From Pseudomonadota bacterium (GTDB lineage Bacteria; Pseudomonadota; Alphaproteobacteria; Sphingomonadales; Sphingomonadaceae), in the NCBI GenBank assembly GCA_023422695.1, contig JAFAGN010000221.1, forward strand, positions 1 through 19,664: a stretch of DNA of 19,664 nucleotides, written 5' to 3'. Below the pieces are notes generated by a model. The model ran no database searches and had not been told where the DNA came from. It saw nothing but the letters and a program-made list of their open reading frames with translations. Position numbers and translations under genes: made by a program. This document shows positions 1 through 7,477 of this stretch, piece by piece; position 1 is the stretch's first letter, and each line of letters starts with the position of its first letter.

Positions 1-22
1 CTTATCGGTTCTCAGCACCCGT

Positions 23-54
23 CGACGGCTGGAAACGTCCAGTAGCTGCCGTCG
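23..54. repeat. Short intergenic hairpin
   Basis: The outer arms CGACGG (23-28) and CCGTCG (49-54) pair. An inner stem CTGGA (29-33)/TCCAG (38-42) closes on an AACG loop. It abuts the REP-like element that starts at about 53. No ORF with coding character covers it. It looks like part of a dispersed intergenic repeat, but copy number cannot be judged from one window. Confidence 0.45.
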
Positions 55-105
55 ATCCTCCCCCAACGGGGGAGGGGGACCACCCGAAGGGTGGTGGAGG
101 GGCAC
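53..105 (+). repeat. REP-like palindromic element, left copy
   Basis: Two adjacent hairpins are visible: CCTCCCCC (57-64)/GGGGGAGG (68-75) and ACCACCC (79-85)/GGGTGGT (89-95), followed by GGAGGGGCAC. The whole unit reappears in reverse complement at 196-245 with small changes in the hairpin tips. That layout is typical of REP/BIME pairs. Elements of this CCTCCCC…GGTGGAGGGG type are common between sphingomonad genes (recollection, not searched). Confidence 0.7.
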
Positions 106-195
106 ATGAGGTTTACGCAGCGCCGGACCGGATACGTCGCATTTTTCCGGGAACCGGGCCGTCGCGCATCACATCAGCGGCAAGGCAAACCGCCT

Positions 196-245
196 GTACC
201 CCTCCACCAGCTTCGCTGGTCCCCCTCCCCGTGCCGGGGAGGATC
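196..245 (-). repeat. REP-like palindromic element, right (inverted) copy
   Basis: The reverse complement of this stretch matches 53-105 almost base for base. It contains the hairpins ACCAG (206-210)/CTGGT (216-220) and CCTCCCC (224-230)/GGGGAGG (236-242). The tip of the second stem differs from the left copy in a compensated way, as expected for an element whose fold is conserved. The 90 bases between the copies (106-195) show no gene. Confidence 0.7.
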
Positions 246-276
246 GGCTTCGTCCGCCTCCCACCCGAAAACAACC

Positions 277-310
277 AAAAAGCCCGCCGGAGCGCATGCT
301 CCGACGGGCT
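277..310 (-). terminator. Rho-independent terminator of the DUF1476–bolA–grxD operon
   Basis: On the minus strand a 13-bp stem is formed by bases 310-298 and 293-281 (AGCCCG.CGGAGC type arms, one G·U pair) with a 4-base loop. It is followed by a run of five U (281-277). It sits 20 bases after the glutaredoxin stop codon and is correctly oriented for that operon. Confidence 0.85.
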
Positions 311-330
311 TTTGCTTGTCTCGACGCGGC

Positions 331-660
331 TTACTCGGCGCGCGCCGGAATCCCGGTCATCAGCGTGTGGAGTTCGCCCGCTTCCCACATCTCCATCATG
401 ATGTCGCTGCCGCCGACAAATTCGCCCTTCACATACAGCTGGGGGATCGTCGGCCAGTCGGAAAATTCCTTGATGCCCTGACGGATTTCCATGTCCTGCA
501 GCACGTCGACGGTTTCATATTCGATCCCCAGTCGGTCGAGCATCGCGATTGCGCGCGACGAAAAGCCGCATTGCGGGAACAGCGGCGTTCCCTTCATGAA
601 CAGCAGCACGGGATTGTCGGCGACCAGCGTGGCGATGCGGTCGTGCGTGGCTTCGGTCAT
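331..660 (-). CDS. grxD: Grx4-family monothiol glutaredoxin
   Basis: The 109-residue protein has the monothiol active site CGFS (residues 32-35) preceded by the family's LFMKGTP segment. It also carries WPTIPQLYVKGEFVGG, which includes the cis-Pro TIP and the GG glutathione-binding turn. Its length is normal for single-domain Grx4/Grx5 proteins. Known family role: binds a glutathione-ligated [2Fe-2S] cluster as a homodimer or with BolA, and passes clusters to acceptor apoproteins or iron sensors in the cytoplasm. A GGAGA ribosome-binding site lies 5 bases before the ATG at 660. It is the last gene of a minus-strand operon, 45 bases after bolA, and is followed by a strong terminator. The BolA neighbour fits the known BolA–Grx partnership. 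Nothing is broken. Confidence 0.97.
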   Translation of the reverse strand: MTEATHDRIATLVADNPVLLFMKGTPLFPQCGFSSRAIAMLDRLGIEYETVDVLQDMEIRQGIKEFSDWPTIPQLYVKGEFVGGSDIMMEMWEAGELHTLMTGIPARAE

Positions 661-705
661 ATTCGTCTCCGGCGGCGCCTCGCGCCAAAAATTGGGTGAT
701 CGCCC

Positions 706-939
706 TTATGAGGGGACGGCGGTGGTCAATTGCAAGGCATGAAGTTCGCCGCCCATGCGTCCGCCCAGCGCGGCATAGACCGCCTTGTGCTGTGCGACGC
801 GGGTCATCCCGCGAAAGGATTCGCTGACGACATGCGCCGCATAATGGTCGTTATCGCCCGCCAGATCGGTGATTTCGACCACCGCTTCGGGAAAGGCGGC
901 GACGATCATCGCCCGCAAGTCGTCGGCGCGCATCCCCAT
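706..939 (-). CDS. bolA: BolA family protein
   Basis: The predicted 77-residue cytoplasmic protein shows the BolA pattern: a DHYAAHVVSESFRG stretch, an H..VYAAL segment and the C-terminal ELHALQLTT motif. The histidines are the usual metal-ligand candidates. BolA proteins form [2Fe-2S]-bridged heterodimers with CGFS glutaredoxins, and the next gene is exactly such a glutaredoxin. I chose the ATG at 939 (MGMRADD) over the longer ORF that starts at 993. This start gives a normal-sized protein and leaves 4 bases after the DUF1476 stop, with an AGGA motif 8 bases upstream. The ATG at 933 is an alternative. Assignment to the BolA family is firm, but the exact paralogue (BolA versus IbaG/YrbA-like) is not resolved. 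Confidence 0.92.
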   Translation of the reverse strand: MGMRADDLRAMIVAAFPEAVVEITDLAGDNDHYAAHVVSESFRGMTRVAQHKAVYAALGGRMGGELHALQLTTAVPS

Positions 940-943
940 CGGA

Positions 944-1270
944 TCAGTCCTGCGCGTCGATGAACTGGCGCCGCGCCTCGACGGTCTTTTCATTCAGCAC
1001 CGCGCGGATTTCGGCGTCGCTGATCTCGACCTGCGCCGCGGTCAGATCGCCCGCCAGCTTGCGGATCACGTCCTCGTCGCCCGCTTCCTCGAAATCGGCC
1101 TGCACCACCGCCTTGGCATAGGCGTCGGTTTCCTCCGGCGTCAGCCCCATGCGTTCGGCGGCCCATTCGCCGACCAGCCGATTGCGGCGCGCGGTGATCC
1201 GGAACTGGAGTTCCTGATCGCGGGCAAATTTCGCCTCGAAGGCGCGTTCTCGGTCGTCGAATCCGCTCAT
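944..1270 (-). CDS. DUF1476 protein, F1-ATPase inhibitor zeta-subunit type
   Basis: The 108-residue, highly charged and probably helical protein begins with FDDREKAFEAKFA-like sequence (here FDDRERAFEAKFARDQEL) and continues RNRLVGEWAAERMGLT. Both are hallmarks of the alphaproteobacterial DUF1476 family. In Paracoccus and relatives this protein is the zeta subunit, which blocks ATP hydrolysis by F1FO-ATPase through its N-terminal segment. Strength of inhibition varies among species, so regulatory potency here is unknown. A GAGGA site precedes the ATG by about 5 bases. It is the first gene of the minus-strand trio, with bolA starting 4 bases after its stop. A possible promoter lies 33 bases upstream. 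Confidence 0.9.
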   Translation of the reverse strand: MSGFDDRERAFEAKFARDQELQFRITARRNRLVGEWAAERMGLTPEETDAYAKAVVQADFEEAGDEDVIRKLAGDLTAAQVEISDAEIRAVLNEKTVEARRQFIDAQD

Positions 1271-1302
1271 ATCATCCTCATGGGTTTGAACCTGTCGCCT
1301 TG

Positions 1303-1331
1303 CAGATAGGTGGCGCGTCCGATGGGCGCAA
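1303..1331 (-). promoter_or_regulatory. Candidate promoter of the DUF1476–bolA–grxD operon
   Basis: On the minus strand TTGCGC (1331-1326) and TATCTG (1308-1303) are separated by exactly 17 bases. This places transcription start near 1296, about 26 bases before the DUF1476 ATG. The match to the alphaproteobacterial housekeeping consensus is only partial, 3 of 6 and 4 of 6. Position and spacing support it more than sequence does. Confidence 0.35.
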
Positions 1332-1337
1332 GCCGCC

Positions 1338-1353
1338 TGTGCCGCTGATCACT
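1338..1353. promoter_or_regulatory. CRP/FNR-family-like palindrome in the divergent intergenic region
   Basis: TGTGC-N6-TCACT matches the CRP core TGTGA-N6-TCACA at 8 of 10 defined positions with the correct 16-base span. It lies in the 209-base region between the divergent DUF1476 and CHAT genes, 127 bases before the CHAT ATG. The rest of that region holds only the candidate minus-strand promoter. The site matters because the second gene downstream is an adenylate cyclase, which would suit cAMP feedback. One near-consensus site can occur by chance. Confidence 0.3.
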
Positions 1354-1479
1354 TCCCTTTTTCGGGCGAAGGGTTTAGGGTCCGGATCAGGGAATGGGTC
1401 GTACCGCAGCAATGAAGACTGCGCCTTGCCGGAACATCGTCGGCGGGGCGCCTCTGGCCTTGGGTTTGGGGGATTGGTG

Positions 1480-4400
1480 ATGACCGCTCGACGTCCGTTT
1501 TGCCTGCCGATTCTGGCGGCGCTCGCCTGTGCGACGCCCGGAGCTGTGCAAGCGCAGGGCACCGACCCCACGCTGCGCGACAGTTTTTCGATCGGCGATC
1601 AGGGCGGATCGCTCTGCGCCGTGCAGGCGACGGTCCGCGACAGCGTCATCGACGGGATGTTCGACCGGGCGTGGGTCATTCTGTGCCGCGACACCAGCCA
1701 GCCGGTCGGATATGTCCGCATGTTGCGCGCCGATGCCGCCTCCGCAAAAGCGCGGGTCGAACGCGCGCGCACCAACGCCGTCAGCTGCACCGCCGACGGG
1801 GCATGTACGGTCAAGGACAGCAGCGTCGCGTGGCAGACGCGGATCGAAACCGATGGCGACACCGCTTATGTCGTCGAAGGTTTTGCCGCCTATGGCGACG
1901 CCCTGAACCTCGCGCTCGAATCGGTGCGGCAGAAAAAGGTCGTTTCGGGCAAGATCAATGTTGCGACGACCTCGGTCGGCGCCAACGACGGGTTCGCGCG
2001 GACGCTGGCCGGGGCGATCGACGTCGACAAGGCACTGGCCGAGGGATACCGCCGCAACCACAGCGGCGATTATGCCGAAGCTGCCGAATTTTTCGAAACG
2101 CTGTCGCGGCGCGCGCAAGGGGATGAGGCAGCTGCCGACATCGACCCCACCGAATTCACCCTGAACCGCGCGCTGCAACGATCGAACCTCGGCGAGTTTG
2201 GCGAGGCTGAACGCCTGTTTGCCGAGGCCGAGGCGGTGCCGACGAGCGATCCCGTCCAACTGCGACTGCGCCGCAACTTCCGCGCCATTCACGCGCTGAA
2301 CCAGCGCGATTATGATGGCGCTGCCGACTTGTTACAGCGCCCGATCCCGCCGCTGACCAGCGCGGTCATGGTCGAGGGCGCGAGCGTGACATTGACCCCG
2401 ACGATCGTCGCCGGAGTGAACAGCGGCAGCAACGCCCGCGCCATTCAGCAAGGGTCGGACCGCGAACGGCTCACCCCGCTCGAGCGCGCGCAGATCATCG
2501 ACGCGCAGGCGGTCCATCTGCTTGGCACCGTCGAGCGGCTGCGCGGCAATGGCGCGGCGGCTAAAACGGCGCAGCTCAAAGGGCTGGCCGATGCCGTTGC
2601 GGTGCGCGAAGGCCGCGTCACCTCGATCGTGCGCCTGCGCTCGCAAATGCTGGGCGAACTCGCGCTGGCCGAGGAAGCGCTGGGCGACATCGCCGCCGCC
2701 GATGCGCGTTTTCTCGACTCGGTCAACGCGCTGGCGATCGAATATCCCGAAACCAACGCGCTCGCGTCGGCGCGCGCGCGCTATGCGGCGTTCCTGACCC
2801 GTCATGGACAGGACGACAAGGCGCTGACCATTTACCGCGAGGTCGTCGCGGCGCTGGCCAATTCGCAGCGCTCGACGACCGGCATGGCGAACATGATGGC
2901 GCCCTATTACCGGCTGCTCGCCAACCGCGCGGCGAGCGACCCTGCGGCGGTCAGCGACTTCTTCGTCGCCAGCCAGTTGCAGGTTCGCCCCGGCGTCGCC
3001 GACACGCAGGCGGTGCTGGCACGCGAGCTGTCGAGCGGCAGCGACGACGGCGCGCGATTGTTCCGGCAGGCAACGACGCTGAACCGCGACATCGAACGCG
3101 CCCGGATCGAAGATGCACGGCTGGCACAACTGCCGGTGTCGCCCGAAATCAATGCGCTACGCGCCGATCTGAAGACGCAGATCGACAATCTGTCCTTCCA
3201 GCAGACCGAATCGATCGCCGCGCTGTCGGCCTTTCCGCAATATCGTGTCGTCGCGCAGGGCAAGCTCGATCTTGCCGAACTGCAACAGGTGCTGCGCACC
3301 GACGAAGCCTATCTCAAGATGCTTGTCGTCGGCGATGCCGTCTATGCGATGCTGATCGAACCCGGCGGCGCACAGCTGTGGAAATCGGACATCAGCGCCG
3401 GAGCGCTCGACACCGCGGTTGATACGATCCGCTCGACGATCTCGATCGTCGAAAATGGCCGCCGCGTCACTTATCCCTTTGACGCCGCGACCGCCTATAA
3501 ACTTTATGGCCAGTTGTTCGGCCCGGTGGCGGCCAAGCTGCCCAGCGTGCCGCACCTGATTTTCGAACCCGACGGCGGCATGTTGCGGCTGCCGATCAAC
3601 CTGCTCGTCACCGCCGATACCGGCCTTGCCGCCTACGAGCAGCGACTGCTCGACCCCGACGCCGATCCGTTCGACATGCGCCAGGTCGCGTGGCTCGGAC
3701 GCACGTCGCGCCCCAGCACTGCGGTGTCGACCCTCGCCTTCCGCAACGCGCGGCAGGCGGCCCCGTCGAAAGCCGCCAATCAATATTTCGGCCTCGGTCA
3801 GAATTTGCCGGTCAATGGTACCACCCTGCCCTCGCTCGGCACCCGCGGCGCGGCAGGCGCCAGCGTCGACAGCGACTGTCAATGGGACGTGTCGCAATGG
3901 GCGCGGCCGATCTCGGCGGACGAGCTGGTCACCGCCCGCGATGCCATGGGCCGCGACGCCGCGACCCTGCTGACCGGCGGTGCCTTCACCGACAGCGCGG
4001 TGAAGACCCGCAGCGACCTTGACGATTATCGCATCATTCATTTCGCGACCCACGGCCTCGTCACCGCCCCGCGCCCCGCCTGCCCGGCGCGCCCCGCACT
4101 CGTCACCTCGTTCGGCGACGGCGATTCGGACGGGCTGCTGACCTTTCAGGAAATCTTCGACCTCAAGATCAACGCCGATCTGGTGATCCTTTCGGCGTGC
4201 GATACCGCGGGCGCGGCGTCGGTCGCGGCGACGCGCGAGGCGGGCCTGTCGGGCGGCGGCAACGCCCTCGACGGGCTGGTGCGCAGCTTCATCGGCGCCG
4301 GCGGCCGGTCGGTAATCGCCAGCCACTGGCCCGCCCCCGACGATTTCGATGCGACCAAGCGCCTGATCGGGGGGCTGTTCGGCGCCAGCCAGGGCACCAG

Positions 4401-4578
4401 CGTCGCCGACGCGATGTGGGGAACGCAGATGCGGCTGATGGACGACAAACATACGTCGCACCCCTATTATTGGGCGGGGTTTGCGATCATCGGCGACGGC
4501 GGCCAGCCGCTGCTGCACGGCGGCACCGCGACCGCCACCGCACCGGTCGGGGAGGTTGCTGGCCGCGCCGCCCGCTAA
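1480..4578 (+). CDS. Exported TPR–CHAT domain protein (caspase-like protease)
   Basis: The 1032-residue protein starts with a Sec signal peptide (about residues 1-24, ending AVQAQ). The mature N-domain contains Cys46, Cys69, Cys103 and Cys109. Helical TPR-like repeats cover about 186-460 (for example YRRNHSGDYAEAAEFFETL), and a C-terminal CHAT domain covers about 600-1015. The caspase-type dyad is intact: His858 in HFATHG and Cys907 in LVILSACDTAG. The later IASHW and HPYYWAGFAIIGD motifs of the family are also present. CHAT domains belong to the separase/caspase clan, and some are proven proteases. The substrate here is unknown. The signal peptide puts it in the periplasm or at the surface, on the same route as the TPS exoprotein downstream. 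An EF-hand-like loop (Asp880-Glu891) lies between His and Cys. The ATG at 1480 is preferred because it gives the signal peptide and has GGGGGA upstream; the frame is open further back to 1300. The cyclase starts 4 bases after the stop. Confidence 0.9.
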   Translation: MTARRPFCLPILAALACATPGAVQAQGTDPTLRDSFSIGDQGGSLCAVQATVRDSVIDGMFDRAWVILCRDTSQPVGYVRMLRADAASAKARVERARTNAVSCTADGACTVKDSSVAWQTRIETDGDTAYVVEGFAAYGDALNLALESVRQKKVVSGKINVATTSVGANDGFARTLAGAIDVDKALAEGYRRNHSGDYAEAAEFFETLSRRAQGDEAAADIDPTEFTLNRALQRSNLGEFGEAERLFAEAEAVPTSDPVQLRLRRNFRAIHALNQRDYDGAADLLQRPIPPLTSAVMVEGASVTLTPTIVAGVNSGSNARAIQQGSDRERLTPLERAQIIDAQAVHLLGTVERLRGNGAAAKTAQLKGLADAVAVREGRVTSIVRLRSQMLGELALAEEALGDIAAADARFLDSVNALAIEYPETNALASARARYAAFLTRHGQDDKALTIYREVVAALANSQRSTTGMANMMAPYYRLLANRAASDPAAVSDFFVASQLQVRPGVADTQAVLARELSSGSDDGARLFRQATTLNRDIERARIEDARLAQLPVSPEINALRADLKTQIDNLSFQQTESIAALSAFPQYRVVAQGKLDLAELQQVLRTDEAYLKMLVVGDAVYAMLIEPGGAQLWKSDISAGALDTAVDTIRSTISIVENGRRVTYPFDAATAYKLYGQLFGPVAAKLPSVPHLIFEPDGGMLRLPINLLVTADTGLAAYEQRLLDPDADPFDMRQVAWLGRTSRPSTAVSTLAFRNARQAAPSKAANQYFGLGQNLPVNGTTLPSLGTRGAAGASVDSDCQWDVSQWARPISADELVTARDAMGRDAATLLTGGAFTDSAVKTRSDLDDYRIIHFATHGLVTAPRPACPARPALVTSFGDGDSDGLLTFQEIFDLKINADLVILSACDTAGAASVAATREAGLSGGGNALDGLVRSFIGAGGRSVIASHWPAPDDFDATKRLIGGLFGASQGTSVADAMWGTQMRLMDDKHTSHPYYWAGFAIIGDGGQPLLHGGTATATAPVGEVAGRAAR

Positions 4579-4582
4579 TTCG

Positions 4583-6670
4583 ATGACGCTTCCCGCCACC
4601 ACCATTCCCGCGGTCGACGACACCGCGCCGGGCGATCAGCGGCCCACCGTGCCGCTGCGCAAGCAGGTGCGCCGACTGGTCATGCAGCTTGGCCCGTCGC
4701 GCATGGCCGCGACGATCGTCTTTCTCCTCGTCGCGATCCTGATCGCGCGTTTCAGCTGGCAGATGCCGCTGATCGACGCCGCCGAACGCGCGCTCTACGA
4801 TGCGCGCGCGACGCTGATGGCGCCGCATGTTGAACAGGACAAACGCATCGTCCTGATCACCTATAACGACGAAACCTTGTTCAACACCGGCATCCGCTCG
4901 CCGCTCGACCGCACCCTGCTCGCCAATGCGCTGGGCAATATCGACCAGATGGGGGCGAAGGCGATCGGCATCGATATCGCGTTCGATTCGCCGCGCCCCG
5001 ACGACGAGGTTCTGAAAAACCAGCTGCGCGCGATGACGACACCGACATGGCTTGCCTACGCCGAGCAGGCGAGCAATCCGAACACCATCTTTTTCGAACA
5101 GCAGAAATTCCTCGAAGCCTTCATCGCGGCGGTGGCAACCGACAAGACGAAGCCGACCAGCGTGCTGTTCCGCACCGACGACGACAGTGTGATCCGCAAC
5201 TGGCCCGACCGGCCCAAAAACCTGCCGCCGCTGATGTCGAACGCGATGGCGCCGGTCGATCCGGCGCACGCGAATTTTCAGGGCAATATCCGCTTCCTGG
5301 TCCCCGCGCGCGCCGCCGCGGGACAGGAAGAGCCGGTTTTCGCCAATATCCCGATCGACACCTTCGCCATGCCGATGGATGCCGAGATGCGCGCCGGTTT
5401 TGCCGAGCTGGTCAAGGATCGCTATGTCCTGATCGGCGGCGACATCATCGACAACGACCAATTCAACACGCCATTGAGCCGCTTCACCGATCCGATCACC
5501 GGCCAGCACGAAACGATGATCGGGCTGGAGGTCCACGCCCATATGCTGGCGCAGCAGCTCGACAATGCGTGGTCGCGGCCGCTCGCCGGGCCGGTGCTGT
5601 GGATCCTCGCCGTGCTGATCGTGCTCGCAGGCGGGCTGACCAGCCTGATCGACCTGCGCGCACGCTGGGTCGCGCTCGCCTTCTTCGGTCAAATGGCCTT
5701 TTTCATCGCCTTCCCCTTCTGGTTGCAGGGCCGCGGCGTCGATACCACCACCCTGCCGACCTTTGGCTGGGCGATCGGCTGGCTGTTCGGCTATGCCGCG
5801 GTCGGCACCGCGGCGCGCACGATCGGGTCGCGTCAGCGCGCCTTTGCGCAGTCGGCGCTGGGCAAATATCTGCCCGCCGACGTCGCGGCGCAGATCATGC
5901 GCGATCCCGACCAGCTCTCGCTGCACGGCGAACGCCGCAACATCTTCTGCGTGTTCACCGACCTGGAGGGTTTTACCAAGCTCAGCCACGCGGTGACCCC
6001 GGAAACCGTTGCGCGGCTGCTCAACGCCTATCTCGACCGGCTGTCGGACATCGTCCTCGAACATGGGGGGACGATCGACAAATTTGTCGGCGACGCGATC
6101 GTCGCGTTCTGGGGCGCGCCGATCAGCCGCCCAGACGACGGACCAAAGGCCGCCGCCGCCGCGCTGGCGATGTATGAGGCGGGCGAAAAATTCCGCGTCG
6201 ACCTGGCCGAGGGCGTGCCGCCGCTGGGCATGACGCGCGTCGGGCTGCACGTTGGCGATGCGATCGTCGGCAATTTCGGCGGCGAAGGGCGCATCCAATA
6301 TACCGCGCTTGGCGACAGCATGAACACTGCCTCGCGGCTGGAAGCGGCGAACAAGAGCCTGAAGACTGGCGTCCTGATCTCGGCCGAAGCCGCGGCGCGG
6401 TCGGATCGCGACGATCTGGTGCCGATGGGACGGGTGACGCTACGCGGGCGCGCCCAGCCGGTCGATGTGCTGACCCCGCGCCCCGACCTTACCCCGGATC
6501 AGCGCGACCGCATTGCGGCGCTGGTCGCCGCCCATGCCGCGGGTGACAAAAATGTCTATGTGACCTGTGCCACAGCAGTACAGGCGGAATTCGGTCAGGA
6601 TCCAGCCATCATGTTTCTGATAGAACGCCTCAACGATACGAAGAATGGAGAAAGCTATGTCCTTTCCTGA
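4583..6670 (+). CDS. CHASE2-domain class III adenylate cyclase
   Basis: The 695-residue membrane protein has one N-terminal transmembrane helix (about 41-58), a periplasmic CHASE2 sensor domain (about 60-325), three closely packed helices (about 335-353, 362-383, 390-412) and a cytoplasmic cyclase domain (about 425-600). The catalytic set is complete: metal-binding Asp460 (FTDLEGF) and Asp504 (VGDAIVAFWG), adenine-selecting Lys500 and Thr574, and transition-state Asn581 and Arg585 (GDSMNTASRLE). The 7- and 4-residue spacing within the last three is canonical. Lys plus Thr indicates ATP and not GTP, so the product should be cAMP. The ligand of CHASE2 domains is generally unknown. The ATG at 4583 follows the CHAT stop by 4 bases without a clear ribosome-binding site, so translation is probably coupled. 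The gene end overlaps the next start by 14 bases. The CHAT neighbour suggests shared sensing of an envelope signal. Confidence 0.94.
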   Translation: MTLPATTIPAVDDTAPGDQRPTVPLRKQVRRLVMQLGPSRMAATIVFLLVAILIARFSWQMPLIDAAERALYDARATLMAPHVEQDKRIVLITYNDETLFNTGIRSPLDRTLLANALGNIDQMGAKAIGIDIAFDSPRPDDEVLKNQLRAMTTPTWLAYAEQASNPNTIFFEQQKFLEAFIAAVATDKTKPTSVLFRTDDDSVIRNWPDRPKNLPPLMSNAMAPVDPAHANFQGNIRFLVPARAAAGQEEPVFANIPIDTFAMPMDAEMRAGFAELVKDRYVLIGGDIIDNDQFNTPLSRFTDPITGQHETMIGLEVHAHMLAQQLDNAWSRPLAGPVLWILAVLIVLAGGLTSLIDLRARWVALAFFGQMAFFIAFPFWLQGRGVDTTTLPTFGWAIGWLFGYAAVGTAARTIGSRQRAFAQSALGKYLPADVAAQIMRDPDQLSLHGERRNIFCVFTDLEGFTKLSHAVTPETVARLLNAYLDRLSDIVLEHGGTIDKFVGDAIVAFWGAPISRPDDGPKAAAAALAMYEAGEKFRVDLAEGVPPLGMTRVGLHVGDAIVGNFGGEGRIQYTALGDSMNTASRLEAANKSLKTGVLISAEAAARSDRDDLVPMGRVTLRGRAQPVDVLTPRPDLTPDQRDRIAALVAAHAAGDKNVYVTCATAVQAEFGQDPAIMFLIERLNDTKNGESYVLS

Positions 6671-7415
6671 TCTGCCCAAGCGCCGCCTCGCGCTCTCCGC
6701 CGCCGCCGCGATCATGGCCGTGGCGGTGGTCGGCACCGCTGCGGCGCAATCGATGGTCGTCCGCTCGACCGGACCGTCGGCGAGCAAATATCCGACCGGT
6801 GCCAAGTTGAAGTCGGCGGACAAGCTGACGCTCGTCGCGGGCGACAAGGTCGTGTTGATGCAGGCGGGCAAGACGCGCACCCTGTCCGGCCCCGGCACCT
6901 TTGGCGCCAGCGGCACGATCCAGACCAGCCAGTCGATGAGCGGTACGGTCACCCGGATGCTCGCCAAGGGGCCGACGATGCGCTCGCGCGGCGGGTTTTC
7001 GCGCGGCCCGGGCGACGTCGCCCCGGTCGAGGCGCGCGCGCCGAACCTGTGGCTGCTCGACTATCGCGAAGGCGGCACTTTCTGCGTCGCCGATCCCGCG
7101 ACGCTGATGCTGTGGCGTCCGAATATGGAGGGCGACACCGCGCTCGAAATCGAAAACGCCGGCAAGAAGGCCACGGTCGCGATCGTCGATGGCGCCAATT
7201 TCCGCAAATGGCCGACCGACACGCTGCCGGTGCAATATGGTGTCGACTATCGTCTGTCGGGCGGCGGCCTGACCGCGCCGGTCAAGGTGCGCTTTACGCC
7301 GCTGGAAAATGCCCCCGACACGGTCGAGGGGTCGGTCGACATGCTGATGGCCAAGGGCTGCACGCCGCAGCTTAACCGCCTGGTCGATGCGATGTCCGAA
7401 ACCGAGGCAGGTTGA
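6657..7415 (+). CDS. Exported hypothetical protein of the CHAT/cyclase operon
   Basis: I do not recognise the family with confidence. The 252-residue product has an N-terminal signal peptide (KRR, then a long Ala/Val stretch, ending TAAAQ at about 31). Its mature part looks rich in short beta strands. The segment LTLVAGDKVVLMQAGKTRTL followed by SGPGTF resembles the periplasmic beta domain of FecR-like proteins, but only loosely. The mature protein has two cysteines, one in GGTFCVADP and one in AKGCTPQ near the C-terminus, which could form a disulfide. GGAGA at 6647-6651 lies 5 bases before the ATG at 6657, which decides the start; the in-frame ATG at 6645 is less likely. It overlaps the cyclase by 14 bases, so the two are likely co-translated. 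Its place between the cyclase and the secretion pair suggests an envelope accessory or signal-transmitting role (inference). Confidence 0.8.
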   Translation: MSFPDLPKRRLALSAAAAIMAVAVVGTAAAQSMVVRSTGPSASKYPTGAKLKSADKLTLVAGDKVVLMQAGKTRTLSGPGTFGASGTIQTSQSMSGTVTRMLAKGPTMRSRGGFSRGPGDVAPVEARAPNLWLLDYREGGTFCVADPATLMLWRPNMEGDTALEIENAGKKATVAIVDGANFRKWPTDTLPVQYGVDYRLSGGGLTAPVKVRFTPLENAPDTVEGSVDMLMAKGCTPQLNRLVDAMSETEAG

Positions 7416-7426
7416 GGCAAACGGAT

Positions 7427-7451
7427 TCGGCCGGGCATTGAACCCGGCCGA
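7427..7451. promoter_or_regulatory. GC-rich dyad after the exported-protein gene
   Basis: TCGGCCGGG (7427-7435) pairs perfectly with CCCGGCCGA (7443-7451) around a 7-base loop, starting 11 bases after the stop codon at 7415. No U-run follows, so it is not a standard rho-independent terminator. It could stabilise the 3' end of the upstream transcript, or act as an operator, since it overlaps the candidate promoter at 7438-7466. Confidence 0.5.
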
Positions 7452-7466
7452 GCCATCTGATACAAA
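7438..7466 (+). promoter_or_regulatory. Candidate promoter for the TPS transporter/exoprotein pair
   Basis: TTGAAC (7438-7443) and TACAAA (7461-7466) are separated by 17 bases, each matching 4 of 6 consensus positions. Transcription would start near 7473 and give a leader of about 130 bases before the transporter ATG. The 188-base spacer contrasts with the coupled genes on both sides and supports a separate promoter. The -35 box lies in the loop and right arm of the dyad at 7427-7451. Confidence 0.35.
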
Positions 7467-7477
7467 TCAGGCGAAAA

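Noticed and set aside
91..699. A 202-codon plus-strand frame
   Set aside because: It runs through the REP-like repeats, the terminator and the opposite strand of grxD, and has no coherent protein features.
3157..6298. Antisense open frames of 488 and 603 codons opposite the CHAT and cyclase genes
   Set aside because: The plus-strand genes carry complete catalytic motifs. The antisense products show only composition-driven charged sequence and no start signals.
7427..7451. GC-rich dyad as a rho-independent terminator
   Set aside because: No U-run follows the stem, so it is listed as a dyad of unknown role.
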